Assembly (NCBI GenBank): GCA_958450365.1 | Contig: CAUEEP010000757.1 | Coordinates: 1,049,501-1,113,500, forward strand | Length of the DNA stretch: 64,000 bases | From: Mesorhabditis belari | Lineage: Eukaryota; Nematoda; Chromadorea; Rhabditida; Rhabditidae | Direction: 5' to 3' | Shown: positions 57,691-64,000 of the stretch, piece by piece | Position numbering within the stretch: the first letter of the stretch is position 1 | How the letters are laid out: every line of letters begins with the position of its first letter | The notes under the pieces: model-generated | What the model was told of the DNA's origin: nothing | Databases searched by the model: none | The model's input: only the letters and a program-made list of their open reading frames with translations | Program-made: the position numbers and the translations under genes

Positions 57691-57767
57691 GATAAAAATG
57701 TTTCTTTTTCCCATCAAGTGGGGTTTTTTTCTTTCACAACATTTGGGTAATAGGGATAATCATATGC

Positions 57768-57825
57768 CATCAATAAGATGCCATCAATAAGATGCCATCA
57801 ATAAGATGCCATCAACAGTGCCATA
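57768..57825. repeat. 14-bp tandem repeat
   Basis: Four copies of AAGATGCCATCAAT. Nothing else is recognised around it. Confidence 0.9.
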
Positions 57826-58011
57826 AAAATTGTGTGTTTAGACCTTTATGTCTTATTATGTATCCTTTGTTTGTTTCACATTATTGGCTTTCAATGATTT
57901 GTATTTTTGAATTGCAAGCCTTTTTTTGAGCTGTTTACAGAGTAATTTGAATTTGAAAATTTGAATCTTCTTATTTTTTCTTAAAGAAAAACCTTAAAGG
58001 TGTTAATTTAG

Positions 58012-58175
58012 GCGTTAATATTAATGTTAATGTTAATGTTAATGTTAATGTTAATATTAATGTTAATGTTAATGTTAATGTTAATGCTAATATTAATGTT
58101 AATATTAATGTTAATATTAATGTTAATATTAATGTTAATATTAATGTTAATGTTAATGTTAATGTTAATGTTAAT
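58012..58175. repeat. hexanucleotide array TTAATG/TTAATA
   Basis: About 27 units of TTAATG with interspersed TTAATA and one TTAATGC variant. It is not the nematode telomere repeat (TTAGGC). Confidence 0.95.
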
Positions 58176-58659
58176 TATTTAAAGCGTTAAAGATAGTTTG
58201 AAGATTTTTTTCAAATCTTTTACTTTTTAAAACGATTTCGTAGGGGATTTGAAAACTAAATAGGAACGCTTTGACTCTCTTTTCATCTCGATGAATGGGC
58301 GAGAGTCATCGAATTTCGCCAAATTTCCCCAAATTTCTCCAAATTTTTTTGCTTTTTCTTTTTTCTCTGCTCAAACTCTGACTTTTCATTTTATAGAAAA
58401 CATAATTTCACCCAATTTCTATAGCATTGCGACCAATTTCTGCGAAAAAACAATCTTATTGAAATTTTCAGAATTTTGAGGGTTTAGATGAAGAAAAAAT
58501 TGTAGCCAATTCTCGAAAAAAACGAAGAAACGAATCATTTTCATGATCAACAATCAACGAATCATATGATTTCCCCTTTTATCCTTCAATCCTTCAATCA
58601 GACATCTTTTCTTCTCTTTATCAATTTTGTGTTTTTCAATGGTTGTAAATTTCTCAACT

Positions 58660-59300
58660 TTTAACGGATTGTCTTATCGATAGTTTTTTTCTGATTTCTG
58701 AGAAATGGATCTGATTGGATTAAAGGAGAAACCAAAGGGGAAACTTCATCTAAACGATTCACAGTTTAAAAGTTGCTTTTTTTTTTAAAAGATTCAATAT
58801 TTTGATTCATTTTGCATTCCTTTTTACTAGATTTACAAATCTTTTTATCGTTTTCTATTATTAAACTAGCCTGATGCTTTTCTTTTTAAAGAAATGGATC
58901 TGATTGGATTAAAGGAGAAATCAAAGGGAATCAAAGGGAGAAATCAAAGGGTGCTTTTTTTTTTGAAACTTCATCTAAACGATTCACAGTTTAAAAGTTG
59001 CTTTTTTTTGAAAAACATCCAATATTTTGATTCATTTTGCATTCCTTTTTACCAGATTTACAAATAGTTTTTTGTCTGATTTCTGAGAAATGGATCTGAT
59101 TGGATTAAAGGAACCTTTAATCCAATCAGATCCATTTCTCAGGAATCAGAAAAAAAAACTATCGATAAGACAATCCGTTAAAAAAACCAAAGGAAAACTT
59201 CATCTAAACGATTCACTCTTTAAAAAATTGCTTTTTTTTTTGAAAAACATCCAATATTTTTGGTTCATTTTGCATTCCTTTTTACCAGATTTATCTTTTT
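58660..59300. repeat. cluster of short duplicated blocks with one inverted copy
   Basis: GAGAAATGGATCTGATTGGA recurs at 58703, 58893 (start altered) and 59085, each followed by related CTTCATCTAAACGATTCAC blocks. At 59111-59190 the same block, with its left flank (CTTATCGATAG), appears reversed. Confidence 0.85.
59075..59150. repeat. long hairpin, 37-base arms
   Basis: TCTGATTTCTGAGAAATGGA continuing to ATTAAAGG is followed after two bases by its reverse complement with one mismatch. Confidence 0.9.
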
Positions 59301-60190
59301 AACGTTTTCAATTATTAAACTGCTTTTCTTGCTTTTCTTTTTAAAGAGAATTCAATAATTCCTTGAATTCTAGGTTCATAGTCCTTGAAAGCAAAGATTG
59401 AATTCCTTTGAAAGCAAAGATTGACTTCAAATCTTGTCAAACATGTTTTGTTTTTGGTTTAAATGAAGATCAGGCAACTCTGGATAACATAAACAGAGAT
59501 AACCATTGTTTTATTGATCAGTTTTTATCGTTCTTTTTGTTTCTTTTCAATTCGAATTCAAATCTATCGTTAAATCGTTTACTTTTCGCATACTTTCACG
59601 AAACTTCCGACTGATCAAAGACTTGGTTTAATCTTTAATCCGAATAGAATCAAAAGACAAAAAAGAAGCCTAGACGTAGTCTTTCATCTAATGAATTTCT
59701 CTAAGAAACCACTTGGGTTCACATCATTTCGACGTCAAAATTTGAGAAAAAAGGGGGAATCTTGGGTCGTTTGATTGTGTCATTTGTCGTAGATTGTCTT
59801 TTCGATCATTGTCACGTGTGCTTTCGACTCTTCAAATGGTTTCGTATTCTCATTCTTCCATTCTTCTCATTTCAGCCCACTCAAGCGATCTCGTTTCTCG
59901 AGTCGAGTGTTTCTATCTTTGGAAAATGCACGGGATTTCTATATTCTTTACATTTAAGCTTTTACAAATTACTCATTTTTCAGTTAATTTTTAATAAGTT
60001 AATGTAAAGTAAAACTTTTGCATTTGCATTTGCATTTGCAGCTTTGAACTTCTTAGAAGACAGGTGTCATTCTTGAGACAACATTTTGTCAAAACATTTG
60101 CAAATCGAGTCAGTTTTTGTTTTTCATTTATTCACATTTGTATTTTGTACCAATTTTAGTAAAATTTATATTTTGTAGAACAATTTTCGT

Positions 60191-61060
60191 TTAGTTTTTC
60201 TCTAATTAAGAAATCTTTTTCTAAAATCTATAAAATATGCTTATGTTAAGCTTTATAAAGTTCTAAATTTTGAATTTTGAACCTTGAAAGCTAGATTAAC
60301 TTGATTTTTAATTGTGATTTGAATATTTGAAATGATTTCTGATGTAGGATTACAATCGTTTTGACTTCTTGAAGCCTAAAACTCAAATTTTCAGTAAAAC
60401 TCTTTTTTGAATCTCATTAACTCGAAGAAATCTGCGTAAGATTATATATATGCTTTATTCAGTTGAATAGCGACAAAACAAAATCACAATAATTACCCGG
60501 GACACCACTCAGAACACACCCAAAAGATACCTAAAGAAAGAATCACAGAGCAGTCAAATCAATTGCCGAAATTGCGGCTTTAAATCTAGCCAAGGTGGTA
60601 AGATTGCGTAAGATTCATCTAGTTTTTCTCTAATCAAGAAATCTTTTTCTAAAATCTATAAAATATGCTTATGTTAAGCTTTATAAAGTTCTAAATTTTA
60701 GGATTTTAAGCTTTGAAAGCTAGATTAACTTGATTTTTAATTGTGAATTGAATATTTGAAATGATTTCTGATGTAGGATTACAATCGTTTTGCCTTTTTG
60801 AATCCTAAAACTCAAATTTTTAGTAAAACTGTTTTTGAATCTGATTAACTCGAAGAAATCTGCGTAAGATTGTGTAAAATCTTACCCAGATTTCTTCGAG
60901 TTTCATCGACTTCATCTAGTTTTTTCTCTAATCAAGAAATTTTATCCTAAAATCTATAAAATATGTTTATTTTAAGCTTTATAAAGTTCTAGAAAGCTAG
61001 ATTAACTTGATTTTTTCGATTTTTAATTTTGAATTGAACATTTGAAATCATTTCTGACGT
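60191..61060. repeat. three direct copies of a diverged block, with a D repeat inside
   Basis: CTAAAATCTATAAAATATGC and its flank recur at about 60221, 60648 and 60950. A hairpin (AATCTGCGTAAGAT and its complement) lies at about 60858-60903. Confidence 0.8.
60448..60560 (-). repeat. dispersed repeat family D, copy 4
   Basis: Reverse orientation of the 11128-11250 sequence (GCTTTATTCAGTTGAATAGC ... GAATCACAGAGCAGTC). It keeps the GTGTCCCGGG segment that copy 1 lacks. Confidence 0.85.
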
Positions 61061-61522
61061 AGGATCGTTTTGAACAATCGTTTTGAACAATTTTTACAAT
61101 TTTTCAACCCCGAAACTCAAATTTCCATTTCATACTAATGAAATTTTCAGTAAAACTTCTTTTTGAATCTCATTAACTCGAAGAAATCAGCTCATTCACG
61201 TCAAAGCAGTTTAAACATTTTGTTTGTTTCCAAATCACCAAGGAGATCAGCCAGTTGACCTGTTTTTTTGAGCTAAAAATACCCAAAGCTTTCACTTTCT
61301 CGGGATCAAAATTTCGTAAATGGCTTCTAGTCGATTTGGTAATGAGATTTGAGAAAGAAACAGGTGAATTCCCGAAGATTTGATCACAAAAATTGACACC
61401 TGTTCTGTGAATTCTCTAAGAAATGCATGAATGGAGAGACTGTCTCTTCAAAAAACCAAAGAAAAAGAGACGGTCATGAATCTAAAAATGGGCACATTTA
61501 CGACAAAAAATGATAAGGGATT

Positions 61523-61893
61523 GGATGAAAATCGAGAGGGAAATCGAGGGAATATTTCTGCAGAGGACCCGGATCTATTCAGTTTTAATCACTTTGGTTT
61601 TTGTTTTTTTGTTTTTTTTTGTTTTTACTTATTGTTTCCTTTTCTAGCTTGATCATCTTATCCCTTTTTCTCGTTTTATTCAATCTTTATAACAACTTTA
61701 CAAAACCTTTTTGATTGTTAGTAAAAAATAAAAAAGACAAAAACTAAAGTTGTTAAAATTGAGTAGATTGGATGGATGAAATTCGAGAGGGAAATCGAGG
61801 GAATATTTCTGCGGAGGACCCGGATCTACTCAATTCCTCCGCAGAAATATTCCCTCGATTTCCCTCTCGATTTTCATTCAATCCCTTATCATA
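61523..61893. repeat. two direct and one inverted copy of a 60-base block
   Basis: CGAGAGGGAAATCGAGGGAA and GGACCCGGATCTA occur at 61535 and 61783 in direct orientation; CTCCGCAGAAATATTCCCTC at 61837 onward is the reverse. The last two form a hairpin at 61778-61874. Confidence 0.85.
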
Positions 61894-62465
61894 AAAAACT
61901 CAATCAATTCAATCGTTAAGTTCAAAGTCTTTTAAACACTTTTTACTGTTTTTGGTCACAAAAATTTCCAAAAACATTCTTTCTGGTAAATTCTATCACA
62001 TTTTCTAACAAAATACCTTCAGCTTCAGCTTTTGATAGCTTATTCTTTGCGTGTCAAAATGTAAAAACAACTTTTTCTGGCTTACTTTTGTCAAAAACAT
62101 AGTTTTTCAACATGAAAAACTTTTAGTTTCACTAAAAACTGAGTTTTTAGTGAAATGAATGTGCCAAGAGGTTTGTTTTTTTGAATAAAAGAAGAAGAAG
62201 AATAGAAAAAGAAGTTTGTTTTCATTTTCACCTAAACATTTTCAAGATTTAATTCATCAAAAAATTCTCTGCAATACTTAAAGCTTATCAAATTTGAATC
62301 AAAAATAGAAAAGCCCGATTTTTGAGGGTTCTTTGTTCATTCTCTTTCGTTTATTTCATCACGCAAAAAAAGAATTTACAATCAAAAATGAAAAGAGAAG
62401 AAAATGAAAGGTCAAAAGATAAAAGCAATCATTCTTTTCTACTGCAAATAGATCAAAAAAAGATT

Positions 62466-63110
62466 CAATGAACTTGAGGGAAAGATGGATTTAAAAGAAA
62501 AATCTTTCTAGTTTGATTGAATAGTTTAAAAAAAGAAGAAATTGATGAAATTACACACAAATTTCTCAGTTCGCTAATTCATTTGATCTAAGGGAAGGCA
62601 GCCTCAAGGGAACCCTAAAGCAGGAACGATCTGATCCAAGATGAAACACTTCTGGTTAAAGGCACCAGACGCTTTCAAACCTACTTGCAAATAGACTTCA
62701 ATGCTTGAGGGAAAGATGGATTAAACGAAATCTTTCTAGTTTGATTGAATAGTTTAAAAAAAGGAGAAATTGATGAAATTACACACAAATTTCTCAGTTC
62801 GCTAATTCATTTGATCTAAGGGAAAGGTCAGTCTTACCAGGGAACTCCTTAAAGTTACATTTCAGGAACGATCTGATTCCGAGGTGCAAACACCTTCTGG
62901 TTAAAGGCTTTCAAATCCTTTCAAATCCGAAACAGCTTTCAAATCCTACTTGTCAAATAGATCAAAAAAAGGGTTAATGGACTTGAGGGAAAGATGGATT
63001 TAAAGGAATAATCTTTCTAGTTTGATTAAATAGTTTAAAAAAACAAGAAATTGACTATTAAACACAAATTTTTCAGTTCGCTAATTCATTTGATCTAAAT
63101 TTGACCCGAA
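62466..63110. repeat. three tandem copies of a roughly 240-280-base block
   Basis: Copies start near 62470, 62704 and 62976 with CTTGAGGGAAAGATGGATT and share CTAGTTTGATTGAATAG and CAGTTCGCTAATTCATTTGA. Later copies have lost pieces. No coding potential. Confidence 0.85.
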
Positions 63111-64000
63111 ATTCATTTTAATTACAAAAATTTCGAAAAAGGAACAGCTCAAGAATTCATTATTTTTGAAACGCATCTAAATTTGGGAATGCCACAAAAA
63201 GGATTAGCCAACTTTTACATTTCCTTTTCATCTACCAAAAACAAAAATGCATTTTAATAGAAAAATTTCGAAATTTTCAAATTCCTATGAAGAGAAATTG
63301 AGACTTTTATAAGAAAAGATTTGCAATTTTTTGTTTCTCATTCAAGTTTTGCAAATGCAAGTCTTGAAACACTTTGTGGCTTGTGGCTTGTGGCCTATCT
63401 TTTACTTCATTTATATAGATCAACTTGTACAATAGAGTTTACATTTCAGATCTGTAAAAGAATCCAAATGTTTCTTTTATGTTTTAAATACTCTGTAATT
63501 TGTTTTTTTCTTTCTTTTAATTCTTTTCTCACCTTATTCTAGCTTTGTTTTATAAGAAAAGTTTTCATTTTTTTTGCTTCTACTCGACTTGACTTATTTG
63601 ACTTGAATAATAAGCATTTATCAAAGATTCAACTATTCCAATCTCTTCAATTCATTTACATCAATGATGGCTTTCTAAATTCTTGATTTTATCTTTTACG
63701 TGATTGGCGTGTTCTCCTTTTTCCCTTGAATTCTTCTAGAAATCAACCATCCAACGAGGGTCTCTTCAAATCAAAAAAGAAGGTACTTCTGAAAAGAGAA
63801 AACGGATAACACCCAAAGGGGAGAAGATACGGGAAATGTAGTTAGGTGGATGCGAAAAAAAAGAGACAAGAACCCATCCATTCCTCTCACAAATCAAAGC
63901 TTTTCCTTTTTCTTCTCTTTGAGAATCTTTCCATCACTTCTTCTAAATTCACATTTGATTAGTGATCCGCCTTTCTGTCAATTCTTTTATCCCCTATTTG
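63111..64000. other. gene-free right end
   Basis: AT-rich sequence. A plus-strand open frame at 63321-63542 is cysteine- and phenylalanine-rich but starts without context. No gene is called. Confidence 0.4.

Noticed and set aside
58012..58175. Interstitial telomere repeat
   Set aside because: The unit is TTAATG/TTAATA, not TTAGGC.

Overview
The window is nuclear DNA from a nematode, most likely a free-living or parasitic rhabditid-type worm; I cannot place the genus. The evidence is AT-rich sequence, many introns of about 40-60 bases ending in TTTCAG-like acceptors, protein families typical of nematodes (Cys-loop receptor subunit, DEG/ENaC channel, arrestin-domain protein), small multi-span membrane proteins, and a dense load of mariner-type remnants, MITE-like foldback elements and tRNA-like repeats. 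No bacterial operon, rRNA, CRISPR array or convincing intact tRNA gene is present. All gene models below were spliced by eye, requiring GT-AG borders and phase agreement.

Layout. 0-10 kb: the 5' part of a Cys-loop ligand-gated ion channel gene (minus, running off the left edge), a 19-bp minisatellite, a roughly 490-base A tract, a 188-aa four-span membrane protein gene (plus, with a foldback element in intron 1), and an eight-exon arrestin-domain gene (minus) whose large first intron holds two foldback MITEs with a copied gene fragment between them. 10-18.5 kb: MITEs, a 193-aa membrane protein gene (minus) that donated that fragment, and a dead mariner. 18.5-36.1 kb: a three-unit tandem segmental duplication of 4-7 kb units. 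Each unit carries minus-strand genes of an unrecognised family built from repeated two-exon modules (a short exon with an AYHVT-type motif, then a long domain exon). Units 1 and 2 also carry plus-strand fragments of a mahogunin-type RING E3 ligase, broken in different ways in the two copies. 36.6-40.8 kb: two further minus-strand membrane protein genes. 41-46 kb: a nest of TA-target MITEs, a deleted mariner, local copies of exons, and a reversed fragment bracketed by 12-bp direct repeats. 46.7-51.6 kb: a roughly 24-exon DEG/ENaC channel gene (plus). 51.6-64 kb: no gene that I can support; it holds a mariner-like MITE, minisatellites, tRNA-like sequences, hairpins and short duplicated blocks.

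The genes do not form an operon or pathway. Two themes stand out: (1) the expanding module family at 18.5-34 kb, where copies differ by single-base indels in homopolymers and one copy gains coding repeats; (2) repeated local copying of gene fragments (9.0 kb from 14.7 kb, 42.2 kb from 40.5 kb, 45.9 kb from 45.4 kb, and inverted module pieces at 25 and 31 kb), several of them beside or inside MITEs.
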